A stretch of 45,716 bases of DNA from Klebsiella pneumoniae (GTDB taxonomy: Bacteria > Myxococcota_A > UBA796 > SXON01), in contig CAMAXZ010000034.1 of NCBI GenBank assembly GCA_945862325.1, positions 1 to 45,716 on the forward strand. The letters are read 5' to 3'. Positions 26,039 to 34,196 of the stretch are shown one piece after another. Position 1 is the first letter of the stretch. Each line of letters begins with the position of its first letter. The position numbers and the translations under genes are program-made. Under the pieces are notes generated by a model. It did no database searches and was not told the origin of the DNA. It worked only from the letters and a program-made list of their open reading frames with translations.

Positions 26039-27717
26039 CGGCGTTGACCCTCCTCTTCCTCACGGCCTCGGCCTTCGCGCTCGACGCCGACACGTTCGAG
26101 ACCTCCGGCGCCGTGGGCGCGGGCGGCGCCGGCCTCCAGCTCGTCGACCCGGCGGTCGGCTGGCCGGGCGCGCGGTACGCCGGGCTGATCCTCAGCTATG
26201 CGCACGATCCGCTGGTCCGTGAGGTGGGCGGCGAGGTGCTGCCCGTGGTGCGCACCCAGCTCGCGACGCGCTTGATCGGCGGCTACAGCCTCGGTTTCGC
26301 GCGAATCGACGCCGAGCTCCCGGTGTACCTGTACAGCGGCGCGGCGGGCACGGTCGGCTCCGGCCCCGCCCTCGGGGACCTCCGGGTCGCCGCGATGATC
26401 CCGGTCTATCGGCTCGAAGCGGCCGCGCTCAGCGTCGGGGTGCTTCCGTCGCTCGTGGTGCCCACCGGCGCGCGCGCCGACTTCACCGGCGGCGAGGGCG
26501 TCGGCGCTGGGCTCGTCGGCGCGGTGCGCTGGGACGGGGTCGAGCGGCTCGCGGTGACGGGGAACCTCGGCTTCGAAGGCGCGCCCGCGGGGCGCCTGGG
26601 CGACGTCGAGTACGGCAGCGCGCTGGTGTTCGGCGCGGGGGCCGCGTACGACGCGCTTGACCGCGTGCGCGTCGGTCTCGAGCTCGACGCGCGCGCCACC
26701 GTCGCCGGCAGCTCCGGCGGAGCCGCGAGAACCCCCGTCGAAGCCCATCTCTGGGGGGCTTGGGGCGCCGCGCGCGGGGTGTTCCTGACCGCCGGGGTCG
26801 GCACCGGGCTCGTCGCCGGCCTCGGGACGCCGGACGCCCGCGTCGTGATCGGCGGTGGGTGGCGCGAGCCGGGCAAGGAGCCGGTGTTCGATGCCGACGG
26901 CGATGGGCTCGTCGACGCGTCCGACACGTGTCCGGTCGACCCCGAAGACGTGGACGGGGTGGAGGACACCGACGGGTGCCCCGACCTCGACAACGACGCC
27001 GACGGGATCCCCGACGCGCAGGACGTCTGCCGCAACGACGCCGAAGACCGCGACGGCTTCGTCGACGGCGACGGGTGCCCCGACGACGACAACGACCAGG
27101 ACTACGTGCCCGACGCGGCGGACGCCTGCCCGAACGCGGCGGGGCCCGCGCAGACGCGCGGGTGCCCCGACGGCGACGCCGACCGCGTCGCGGACGCCGA
27201 CGACGCGTGCCCGACGACCCCCGGTCCCGTCGAGCTGCGCGGCTGCCCGGACGCCGACGCGGACGGCGTGCCCGACCAGCGGGACAAGTGCCCGAACGAG
27301 CCGCGCGACCCGGCCGAGGATGTGACCCGGTCCGACGGCTGCCCCAAGCGCGTCGTGGTGACGAAAGAGGCCATCGTCATCAAGGACCGCATCTACTTCG
27401 ACACGAACAAGACCACGATCAAAGCGCAGAGCCACCAACTGCTCGACGAGATCGCGGGCGTCTTGCGCGCCAACACCGACCTCACCCGGATCGAGGTGGG
27501 CGGGCACACCGACAACGTGGGCGACGAGGGCAAGAACCTCCGGCTGTCCGACGGGCGCGCCCGCGCGGTCGTCGAATACCTCGTGCAGAAGGGCGGAATC
27601 GACGCTTCACGGCTGACCCCGGTCGGCTACGGCGAGACCCAGCCCATCGACACCAACGGCACCGAGAGCGGACGCGCGACCAATCGTCGCGTGGAGTTTC
27701 TCATCAAGGGCGGGTGA
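26035..27717 (+). CDS. OmpA-family outer membrane protein with thrombospondin type-3 repeats
   Basis: TTG 26035 overlaps the previous stop (TTGA) and gives a signal peptide, LTALTLLFLTASAFA, for 560 aa. Residues about 17-280 look like an outer-membrane beta-barrel. Residues about 285-440 hold calcium-binding TSP3 repeats (DADGDGLVDASDTCP, DNDADGIPDAQDVC, DADADGVPDQRDKCP). The C-terminal OmpA peptidoglycan-binding domain has IYFDTNKTTIK, VGGHTDNVGDEGKN, LSDGRARAVVEYL and GYGETQPI...NRRVEFLI. It would tether the outer membrane to peptidoglycan. Coupling with the FG-GAP lipoprotein suggests a joint surface structure. Confidence 0.9.
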   Translation: MTALTLLFLTASAFALDADTFETSGAVGAGGAGLQLVDPAVGWPGARYAGLILSYAHDPLVREVGGEVLPVVRTQLATRLIGGYSLGFARIDAELPVYLYSGAAGTVGSGPALGDLRVAAMIPVYRLEAAALSVGVLPSLVVPTGARADFTGGEGVGAGLVGAVRWDGVERLAVTGNLGFEGAPAGRLGDVEYGSALVFGAGAAYDALDRVRVGLELDARATVAGSSGGAARTPVEAHLWGAWGAARGVFLTAGVGTGLVAGLGTPDARVVIGGGWREPGKEPVFDADGDGLVDASDTCPVDPEDVDGVEDTDGCPDLDNDADGIPDAQDVCRNDAEDRDGFVDGDGCPDDDNDQDYVPDAADACPNAAGPAQTRGCPDGDADRVADADDACPTTPGPVELRGCPDADADGVPDQRDKCPNEPRDPAEDVTRSDGCPKRVVVTKEAIVIKDRIYFDTNKTTIKAQSHQLLDEIAGVLRANTDLTRIEVGGHTDNVGDEGKNLRLSDGRARAVVEYLVQKGGIDASRLTPVGYGETQPIDTNGTESGRATNRRVEFLIKGG

Positions 27718-27724
27718 GCGGGCG

Positions 27725-28570
27725 CTACCAGCCGTAGAACCCGTGCCCGGTCTTCTGGCCGAGCTTGCCCTCGGCGACCATCCGCCGCATGAGCTCGGGC
27801 GGTTCGAACGCCGCGTTCTGCAGCTCCCGCGCGAGGTATTCGCCGATGGCGAGACGGACGTCGAGCCCGACCATGTCGGTGAGGCGCAACGGCCCGACCG
27901 GATGCCGGTACCCGAGGACCATCGCCTTGTCGATGTCTTCGGCGCTCGCGACGCCCTGCTCGACCATGCGGATGGCCTCCATGCCCAGGCAGACACCGAG
28001 GCGCGACGTCGCGAACCCCGGAAAGTCCCGGACGACGATGCACTCTTTCCCGATCGTGGAGCCCCAGGCCGACACGCGCGCGAGGACCGCCGGGTCGGTG
28101 CCGGGGTGCACGACGATCTCCAACAGGGTCATGATGTGGACCGGGTTGAAGAAGTGCGTGCCGACGACGAGCTCGGGGCGCGGCGCCGCCGAGGCAATGG
28201 CGGCGACAGAGAGCGAGCTGGTGTTCGTCGCCAGCACGGCGTTCGGCGCGACGGCGCCGACCCGCGCGAAGAGCTCTTGCTTCCAGGCGAGCCGCTCGGG
28301 GATGGCCTCGACGACGACGTCGCAGTCGGCGAGCGCGTCGACGCTCGACACGCCGTGGAGCCGCGCCGAGGCGGCGTCGCGGTCGGCGGCGGCCACCTTG
28401 CCCTTCTCGACGCCCTTGTCGAGGTTGGACCGGATTTTGGCGAGGGCTGCGTCGACGCGCCCGGCGTCGGTGTCGCAGAGCTTCACGGTCTGCCCGGCGA
28501 GGGCACACACGTGGGCGATGCCGTGGCCCATGGTTCCGGCGCCGACGACGCCGACGGACGTAAAGGACAT
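27725..28570 (-). CDS. 3-hydroxyacyl-CoA (3-hydroxybutyryl-CoA) dehydrogenase
   Basis: The product has 281 aa, the compact single-function form (Hbd/PaaH-like). It oxidises 3-hydroxyacyl-CoA with NAD, or works in reverse. The Rossmann motif is GAGTMGHGIAH (about residues 10-20). The catalytic His is in GTHFFNPVHIM, preceded by NTSSLSV. The C-terminal domain has RHPVGPLRLTDMVGLD and ends TGHGFYGW. GGAG lies about 8 nt before the ATG. It is the third gene after a thiolase and a hydratase-like protein on the same strand, so it likely serves a short-chain acyl-CoA pathway separate from fadNA. Confidence 0.92.
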   Translation of the reverse strand: MSFTSVGVVGAGTMGHGIAHVCALAGQTVKLCDTDAGRVDAALAKIRSNLDKGVEKGKVAAADRDAASARLHGVSSVDALADCDVVVEAIPERLAWKQELFARVGAVAPNAVLATNTSSLSVAAIASAAPRPELVVGTHFFNPVHIMTLLEIVVHPGTDPAVLARVSAWGSTIGKECIVVRDFPGFATSRLGVCLGMEAIRMVEQGVASAEDIDKAMVLGYRHPVGPLRLTDMVGLDVRLAIGEYLARELQNAAFEPPELMRRMVAEGKLGQKTGHGFYGW

Positions 28571-28607
28571 TGGAGCGCTCCGGGAGGTGGCGCGCCTATC
28601 ACGCCGT

Positions 28608-29750
28608 TCAGGCGCGGTAGTGTCGTGTCGTCAGCTCGGCGATGACCGCCGGGTGGGCTCCGAAGGGCACCACCCTGCGCCCCGTGTGGTCCGCGATCTC
28701 GGCGACGGCGGCGGTGTCGCCCGGGTCGACCATGGCCACGGTGATCTCCGCTTCGCGCACGGCCACGGGGATGCAGCGGTGCCGCTCGACGAGGTCGCGC
28801 GTGAGCAGGTTGAGCGTGGCGTCGGCGATTCGGGTGCGGAGGAGGTCCGCCCGGGCGCGGCCCTCGAGAGGGCGCCCGGGGTCGGCGAACGCGCCGTCCG
28901 ACGCGTCGTCGTCCGCCGAGGCGTGGTCGAAGTCTTCGAACCCCTCGAACTCGCGCGCGCCGCGCTCGGCCGCGCTGCGCGGCCGTGCCGGGCTCGGCGC
29001 CGGTGAGTCGGAGGACGGGTCGGCGAACGCGGGAGGCACCGACAGATCCATGCTCGAACGTCGGGGCTCGGGCGTGGGGGCGACGCGCGGCGGCGTCGCG
29101 AGCCGCACGACCCGCGCCGGCTCGACCTCCGGCGCCGGGTCGGGCGCGCGCGGCAGCCGCTTCCACCCGGACGGTCCGGGAGCCACGCCGGCGTCGAGCA
29201 GGGCGGCGACCGCGGCGTGCAGGTGGTCCGTCCACGCCTCGTCGGGGATGACGCGGTGGACGAGGCCCGCGGCGCGCGCCTCCACGGCGGAGGCGGGGCC
29301 GTCGAACACCCACTCCAACGCCCGCGCGTCGCCGATGCGCTCCGCGAGGCGCGCCATGCCCGTGGGCGCCCCCACGGCGTCGACCCACGCGCGCCCGAAC
29401 GTGGCGCCCGGGCGGGCGATGCGGACGTCGGCGGCGAGCGCCACATCCAGGGCGGGCCCCACGCAACGCCCCTCGATCGCCGCGACGACCAGCTTGGGCG
29501 TACGCGCGATGCGTTCGAGCGTCTCGGCCGCGTGGAGGTGGACGTGCCACGGGGCGCGGGGGAGCGCCGCGCCGACGGCGCCGCCGTCGGTCAGACGAAG
29601 GACGATCGCGTCGCACGCCGGGTCCGCGCGCAGCTCGAGCAGCTGCGCGTCGATCGCGCGGAACATCGCGTGCACGTCGCCGGGGTCGGACGGGCGGAAG
29701 ACGGCGATGACCCCAGTACGACCGCGATCTTCGCGGAGGACGAGCGCCAC
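28608..29750 (-). CDS. Enoyl-CoA hydratase-like protein fused to a GspE-N/MshEN-like domain
   Basis: GTG 29750, one base after the thiolase stop, gives 380 aa. Residues about 1-185 follow the crotonase fold (VVAAIEGRCVGPALDVALAA, DARALEWVFDGPASAVEARA). The two catalytic Glu positions read Leu and Trp in my alignment (GPALDVALAADVRIA and FGRAWVDAVGAP), so hydratase activity is doubtful. A Pro/Ala/Asp-rich linker spans about 190-300. The last 75 residues match the N-terminal domain of GspE/PilB/MshE ATPases (LTRDLVERHRCIPVAV, EITVAMVDPGDTAAVAEIAD, ending VIAELTTRHYR). The RLG half of a c-di-GMP-binding MshEN motif is missing. An acyl-CoA-binding or scaffold role is possible; function unknown. 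Confidence 0.8.
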   Translation of the reverse strand: MALVLREDRGRTGVIAVFRPSDPGDVHAMFRAIDAQLLELRADPACDAIVLRLTDGGAVGAALPRAPWHVHLHAAETLERIARTPKLVVAAIEGRCVGPALDVALAADVRIARPGATFGRAWVDAVGAPTGMARLAERIGDARALEWVFDGPASAVEARAAGLVHRVIPDEAWTDHLHAAVAALLDAGVAPGPSGWKRLPRAPDPAPEVEPARVVRLATPPRVAPTPEPRRSSMDLSVPPAFADPSSDSPAPSPARPRSAAERGAREFEGFEDFDHASADDDASDGAFADPGRPLEGRARADLLRTRIADATLNLLTRDLVERHRCIPVAVREAEITVAMVDPGDTAAVAEIADHTGRRVVPFGAHPAVIAELTTRHYRA

Positions 29751-29751
29751 C

Positions 29752-30930
29752 TCAGCGGCCCTGCGGCCAGCGGAGCAGCGTCGCGACGCCCTGCCCGACG
29801 CCCACGCACAAGGTGGCGACGCCCCAGGTGGCGCCCTCCCGCCGCATCGTGCGCGCGAGGTGGCCGAGGATGCGGGCGCCGGAGCACCCGAGCGGGTGAC
29901 CGATGGCGATCGCGCCGCCATGCACGTTGACCCGCGCCCCGTCGAGCGCGAGCTCCCGCACCACCGCGAGCGACTGCGCGGCGAACGCTTCGTTGATCTC
30001 CCAGAGATCGATGTCGGAGGCCGTGAGCCCGTGGCGGGCGAGCAGCGCGCGAACGGCCGGCACGGGCCCCACACCCATCACCCGAGGGTCGACGCCGGCG
30101 GACGCGGCGCCGACCACCTCCGCCAACGGATCGAGCCCGAGCTCGCCGGCGGCGTCGGCGGCGACGACGAGCATCGCGGCGGCACCGTCGTTGAGGCTCG
30201 ACGAGTTGCCGGCGGTGACCGACCCACCCGCGCGGAACGCGGGCTTCAAACGCCCGAGCGCCTCGACCGTGCTGTCGGTCCGAGGCTGCTCGTCGCGGAC
30301 GACCGGGTCGGCTTTGGCGCGTCCGACCGCGACCACCTCGTCACCGAGGTCGGCCGCCGCCGCGCGGCGATGGCTCTCGACGGCGAACGCGTCCTGGTCG
30401 GCGCGGGAGATCCCGTAGCGCTCGGCGACGTTCTCCGCCGTCTCCCCCATCTGCTCGAGCGGGAACAGCGCCTCCATCCTCGGGTTCGGAAAGCGCCAAC
30501 CGAGGGAGGTGTCGAAGGCGGTGTAGCCGCCCACCTTCGGCGGCTGCCGCGGCAAGGCGAACGGCGCGCGCGACATGCTCTCGACGCCGCCGGCGACCGC
30601 GACCCGCGCCTCGTCGCAGCGGATCATCCGGGCAGCCTGGTTGACCGCCTCGAGCCCCGACGCGCACAGGCGATTGACGGTGACGCCCGGCACGGCCTGC
30701 GGGAAGCCCGCGAGCAACGCGGCCATGCGCGCGACGTTGCGGTTGTCCTCGCCCGCCTGGTTCGCGCAGCCGAAGAACACCTCGTCGATCGCGGCGGGGT
30801 CGATGCCCGTGCGGTCGACCAACGCCCGCAACACGAGCGCCGCGAGGTCGTCCGGGCGGAGCTCGGCGAGGGCGCCGCCGAAACGTCCGATAGGCGTGCG
30901 CAGAGGGGCACATACGACGGGAACGGCCAC
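29752..30930 (-). CDS. Acetyl-CoA acetyltransferase / acyl-CoA thiolase (PcaF/ThlA-like)
   Basis: GTG 30930 follows GGAGG at 4 nt and gives 392 aa. The nucleophile is Cys89 in [37 protein letters not shown], His345 in [13 protein letters not shown] and Cys375 in TLCVGVGQG complete the active site. The GVGQG ending is common in PcaF-type (3-oxoadipyl-CoA) and biosynthetic thiolases; substrate cannot be fixed from sequence. It is the first gene of a three-gene operon with the hydratase-like fusion and a 3-hydroxyacyl-CoA dehydrogenase. It is a paralogue of the fadA at 4366-5529. Confidence 0.92.
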   Translation of the reverse strand: MAVPVVCAPLRTPIGRFGGALAELRPDDLAALVLRALVDRTGIDPAAIDEVFFGCANQAGEDNRNVARMAALLAGFPQAVPGVTVNRLCASGLEAVNQAARMIRCDEARVAVAGGVESMSRAPFALPRQPPKVGGYTAFDTSLGWRFPNPRMEALFPLEQMGETAENVAERYGISRADQDAFAVESHRRAAAADLGDEVVAVGRAKADPVVRDEQPRTDSTVEALGRLKPAFRAGGSVTAGNSSSLNDGAAAMLVVAADAAGELGLDPLAEVVGAASAGVDPRVMGVGPVPAVRALLARHGLTASDIDLWEINEAFAAQSLAVVRELALDGARVNVHGGAIAIGHPLGCSGARILGHLARTMRREGATWGVATLCVGVGQGVATLLRWPQGR

Positions 30931-30965
30931 GGAGCCTCCGATTTGGCCGCTGGACGTAACCCGGC

Positions 30966-30971
30966 TATCCG
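30966..30971 (+). promoter_or_regulatory. TATCCG -10-like hexamer 5 nt before an ATG
   Basis: TATCCG (context CCGGCTATCCGCCGTC) ends 5 nt before ATG 30977, and no ribosome site is visible. Transcription would start at or next to the ATG, as proposed for bioA. The opposite strand offers GGATAG and GGTTAC for the divergent thiolase operon. Confidence 0.35.
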
Positions 30972-30976
30972 CCGTC

Positions 30977-32146
30977 ATGCTCACGACCCTCCTCGCCTGC
31001 GCGACGCTCCGCGACGTGCTCCCCGGCCCGCCCGCGGCCGGCCCCGCGGAGCGCGCCACCTTCGACGCGCCTCGGCCCGCCGACGTCCGGTACACCGGCG
31101 AGCCGCGCGTCCCCTGGCCGATTCTCCCGCTCCAAGCATGGGGACTTCGCTACGACACCGACATCGTCCTCGTCACGCGGCACCCGAGCTGGACGATGCA
31201 CGAGTACGCCCGGGTCACCCTGCCGGACGGGTCGCTCTGGCTCGCGAAGGACGCCGACGCGCAGGGGCGTCAGTCGATCGTGGCCGACCTCCCCGACATC
31301 GGGAGCTGGCTGTCCGAGGCCCCGATCCCGCGCCGCTCCGGCGAGGTCCGCGTCGACGACCGCTCGGCGAACGGCCGCTTGGACCTCGATCTGTCGTACG
31401 TCAACATGGAGGGCGTCCCCGTCACCGTGCGCTGGTCGTCGCCCGAGCCGCGCGTGCCGAGCCGGCCGCGCAACGGCAACACGATGGGCCACTCTCGTGA
31501 CAGCGTCGCCGTGCTGCTCGACCTGCACCGCTTCCGCGTCGGGGGCCGCGCCGAGGTCACGATCGGCGGGGAACACCAGCAAATCAAGAAGCTACTCGGC
31601 CTCGTGCCGATGAAGTTCGCCCTCGCGCAGACGCAGGCCGGGTTCGCGATCGCCAGCCACTCGACCCGGGGCGACGACGTCAGCTTCACCCTCACCCGGC
31701 CCGTGCCGGGGGCGGAGTGGCCGACGCACGGGGCGGAGGCCTGGAGCCGGGTCGGCGACGCGACCTGGCAGACCGAAGGGCCGGTGTCGGCGCAACGGTG
31801 GACGTTCGAGGGCCGCGAGGCCACGCACGTCGCGGTGGACCAACGCGCGCCGGAAGGGTGGGCGCGCCTGTTCGACGCGCACTTCCAGCCGGCGCTGCCC
31901 GACCTGAGTCGGCCGTTCGAGGGCGAGGCCGTGTCGCGCTTCGTGGCCGATGTGGCCGGGCAGCGCGGCCACGGCCTCGGCGAAGTGCGCGCGCGCTGGA
32001 CCGGGGAGGACGAAGTCACCGTCGACTTCGTGCCCACCGCGCCACGCTGGTTCGCGGACCGGCCGATGCGCGGGACGATCCGCTATTGGGGGGACGGTAC
32101 GGTGACGACGACCTTCGCGCGCGTGCCGACCGCCGAGGGGCGATAG
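30977..32146 (+). CDS. Hypothetical lipoprotein
   Basis: The product has 389 aa. The minimal signal MLTTLLAC precedes [12 protein letters not shown]; it is very short, so lipidation is only probable. The body has Trp-rich beta segments ([73 protein letters not shown]). I recognise no family. It may be an all-beta binding or scaffold protein. It lies 9 bp upstream of thiG on the same strand, but nothing in it suggests thiamine metabolism. A -10-like element sits immediately before the ATG. Confidence 0.7.
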   Translation: MLTTLLACATLRDVLPGPPAAGPAERATFDAPRPADVRYTGEPRVPWPILPLQAWGLRYDTDIVLVTRHPSWTMHEYARVTLPDGSLWLAKDADAQGRQSIVADLPDIGSWLSEAPIPRRSGEVRVDDRSANGRLDLDLSYVNMEGVPVTVRWSSPEPRVPSRPRNGNTMGHSRDSVAVLLDLHRFRVGGRAEVTIGGEHQQIKKLLGLVPMKFALAQTQAGFAIASHSTRGDDVSFTLTRPVPGAEWPTHGAEAWSRVGDATWQTEGPVSAQRWTFEGREATHVAVDQRAPEGWARLFDAHFQPALPDLSRPFEGEAVSRFVADVAGQRGHGLGEVRARWTGEDEVTVDFVPTAPRWFADRPMRGTIRYWGDGTVTTTFARVPTAEGR

Positions 32147-32155
32147 ATCCCCGCC

Positions 32156-32926
32156 ATGCTGACCATCGCCGACCGAACCTTCCGCTCCCGACTGCTCCTC
32201 GGCACCGGGAAGTACCCGGACTTCGCCACGATGCGCGCCTGTCACGAGGCGAGCGGCACCGACATGGTGACCCTCGCGATCCGCCGCGTGGACCTCGGCG
32301 CGCCGAAGGGCGAGAACATCCTCGACTTCATCGACCGCGAGCGCGTGGCGCTGCTGCCCAACACCGCCGGCTGCTACACGCCCGAAGACGCCGTGCTCAC
32401 GGCCGAGCTCGCGCGCGATCTCCTGGGTACGAACTGGGTGAAGCTGGAGGTCATCGGCGATCCGGACACCCTCTTCCCGTGCGCCGAGGGCACGCTCGAG
32501 GCCGCGCGGGTGCTGGTGAAGAAGGGCTTCATCGTGCTGCCGTACGTCAGCGACGACCCGGTGCTCTGCAAGCGCCTCGCGGACATCGGCTGCGCCGCGG
32601 TGATGCCCCTCGGGGCGCCGATCGGGTCCGGGCTCGGCATCCGCAACCCGTACAACCTCCGAATCATCCTGGAACAAGCAAAAGTTCCCGTGCTCGTGGA
32701 CGCGGGCGTGGGCACCGCGAGCGACGTGACGCTCGCGCTCGAGCTGGGGGTGGACGGGGTGCTGTTGAACACCGCCGTCGCGAGCGCGAAGCACCCCGTG
32801 GCGATGGCGCGCGCGATGGCCCTCGCCGCGGAGGCGGGCGAGCTCGCGCGCGGGGCCGGGCGAATCCCGCGCAAGCTGTACGCCAACGCCTCGAGCCCGC
32901 TCGACGGCGTCGTCGACGCGGGGTGA
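32156..32926 (+). CDS. thiG: Thiazole synthase
   Basis: The product has 256 aa. ThiG builds the thiamine thiazole phosphate from deoxyxylulose phosphate, dehydroglycine and ThiS-thiocarboxylate. The Schiff-base lysine is Lys96 in [46 protein letters not shown] and [25 protein letters not shown] are the family motifs. thiS and thiH/thiO are not adjacent, unusual since ThiG needs ThiS; they must be elsewhere. Its GTGA overlap couples it to thiE. No THI-box riboswitch fits in the 9-bp gap upstream. Confidence 0.96.
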   Translation: MLTIADRTFRSRLLLGTGKYPDFATMRACHEASGTDMVTLAIRRVDLGAPKGENILDFIDRERVALLPNTAGCYTPEDAVLTAELARDLLGTNWVKLEVIGDPDTLFPCAEGTLEAARVLVKKGFIVLPYVSDDPVLCKRLADIGCAAVMPLGAPIGSGLGIRNPYNLRIILEQAKVPVLVDAGVGTASDVTLALELGVDGVLLNTAVASAKHPVAMARAMALAAEAGELARGAGRIPRKLYANASSPLDGVVDAG

Positions 32927-33495
32927 TCCGCCTGCTCGGCGTCACCTGCGGCGGCGATGACCTCGTCGACCGCATCGAGGCGGCCCTCCGGGCGGGGGTC
33001 GACGCCGTGATCGTCCGCGAAGCCCAGCCCCCCGCGGGCCTCTCGAAGCTCACACCGTACGGCGCCCGGGTGCTGATGCACGCCCGAATGACCGACGCCG
33101 ACGCGGTCGCAGGGTCCCTCGGGTTCGGCCTGCACCTCCCCGGACACGCCGACGTGCGCGCGGCGCGTCGCCATTGGGCGGGCCGGCTCTCCCGCAGCAC
33201 CCACTCGGCGGCCGAGGCGTCCCGGGCCCTCGACGACGGCGCCGACCTCGTCCTGCTCTCTCCGGTCCGTCGCAGCGCGAGCAAGCCCGACGACACGCGT
33301 GCGCCCCTCGGCTTCGACGTGTTCGCGCCGCTCCGCGGGCGCCCCGTGCTCGCCCTCGGCGGCATGCGCCCGGAGGACCTCGCCGTCGCCCGCCGCGCCG
33401 GCGCCGCGGGCATCGCCGCGATGGGCGGGCTGTTCGGACCCGAGGCCGCGCTGCCGGCCTACTGCGCCGCGAAGACGAACAGCGAGTCGTCGTAG
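32923..33495 (+). CDS. ThiE/TenI-family protein (thiamine phosphate synthase-like)
   Basis: GTG 32923 overlaps the thiG stop; 190 aa. The TIM-barrel shows the family segments [47 protein letters not shown] and [12 protein letters not shown]. The N-terminal strand [11 protein letters not shown] has the Arg but lacks the usual R-x-K pyrophosphate pair. It could therefore be a TenI-type thiazole tautomerase instead of a true thiamine phosphate synthase. Coupling to thiG supports either role. The last 37 bp overlap the convergent Cys-rich lipoprotein gene. Confidence 0.8.
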   Translation: MIRLLGVTCGGDDLVDRIEAALRAGVDAVIVREAQPPAGLSKLTPYGARVLMHARMTDADAVAGSLGFGLHLPGHADVRAARRHWAGRLSRSTHSAAEASRALDDGADLVLLSPVRRSASKPDDTRAPLGFDVFAPLRGRPVLALGGMRPEDLAVARRAGAAGIAAMGGLFGPEAALPAYCAAKTNSESS

Positions 33496-33776
33496 CAGGC
33501 GCCGGCCTCGATCTCCTCGCACGTGGACGACACGATGCACCGGAGCTCGGCGTCGAGCGCCGCCCGGAGCTGGGTGTCCGTCCACCGGTCGTAGAGGTCG
33601 TCTTCGGCGACGCAGGCCTCGCCGCACTCGTCGGCCGTCATGCGCTCGGCGCCCACGCCCCCACACGTCTCGACCAGCTTGAGGCACGCGGTGTCGCAGC
33701 TCGGCGCGCAGCCGGCGCCGAGGGCGCCGACGAGGAGCAGGGCCGCGGCGCTACGGGAAGTTGGTGACCGGCGCAC
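33459..33776 (-). CDS. Small Cys-rich lipoprotein
   Basis: GTG 33776 gives a clean lipoprotein signal, VRRSPTSRSAAALLLVGAL then GAGC, and 105 aa. No other start fits because the hydrophobic stretch has no ATG. It overlaps the end of the upstream paralogue by 26 bp and the 3' end of thiE by 37 bp on the other strand. Mature part: [50 protein letters not shown], probably four to five disulfides. Such proteins are frequent in Myxococcota genomes and have unknown roles. Confidence 0.7.
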   Translation of the reverse strand: MRRSPTSRSAAALLLVGALGAGCAPSCDTACLKLVETCGGVGAERMTADECGEACVAEDDLYDRWTDTQLRAALDAELRCIVSSTCEEIEAGACYDDSLFVFAAQ

Positions 33777-34122
33777 AGAAATTCTTGTTGAGATCCTCAC
33801 AGGCCGTCTCCGACACGCAGTCCATCCACAACGCGGCTTGCTTCTCGTTCTCGAGCGCGACGGCGTCGCTCGCGCTCGTGCGCTCGTTCGGCTCGTACGT
33901 GCCGACCTCGCCGTTCCGCGCGAGCGCCTGTTCGCAGTGCGAGACGCACTCCGCGGTGAGCTCCTGGATGCCCGACGCGTCCGCCTTGCCGGGGATCGTG
34001 ATGTTGCACTCTTCGGCCTTGGTGCCGAAGATCTTGTCGCACGAGGACTGGCAGTCGGGGCCGCAGCCCACGGTGAGGGCGACGAGCGGCAGGACGACGA
34101 GAGAGAGGAAGGGGTGACGCAT
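33751..34122 (-). CDS. Small Cys-rich lipoprotein, paralogue of its downstream neighbour
   Basis: The product has 123 aa. Signal MRHPFLSLVVLPLVALTVGC is canonical. The mature protein, CGPDCQSSCDKIFG, AEECNITIPG, AECVSHCEQALARN, WMDCVSETACEDLNKNFC, repeats the Cys layout of the downstream gene (CxxxC start, ExC..C middle, C-x5-C-x7-C end), so the pair looks like an old tandem duplication. A possible -10 TATCCT reads on the minus strand at 34146-34151, giving a leader of about 20 nt with GAGG. Function unknown. Confidence 0.75.
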   Translation of the reverse strand: MRHPFLSLVVLPLVALTVGCGPDCQSSCDKIFGTKAEECNITIPGKADASGIQELTAECVSHCEQALARNGEVGTYEPNERTSASDAVALENEKQAALWMDCVSETACEDLNKNFCAPVTNFP

Positions 34123-34196
34123 CGGTGCAGGCCTCGCGGCCCGGTAGGATACTTCGCGCCCACCGTCGGGTCAATCCTGGGGATACGGCCGTGCCC

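Noticed and set aside
32147..32155. A TPP riboswitch before thiG
   Set aside because: Only 9 bp separate thiG from the upstream gene, and no THI-box-like sequence was seen there.
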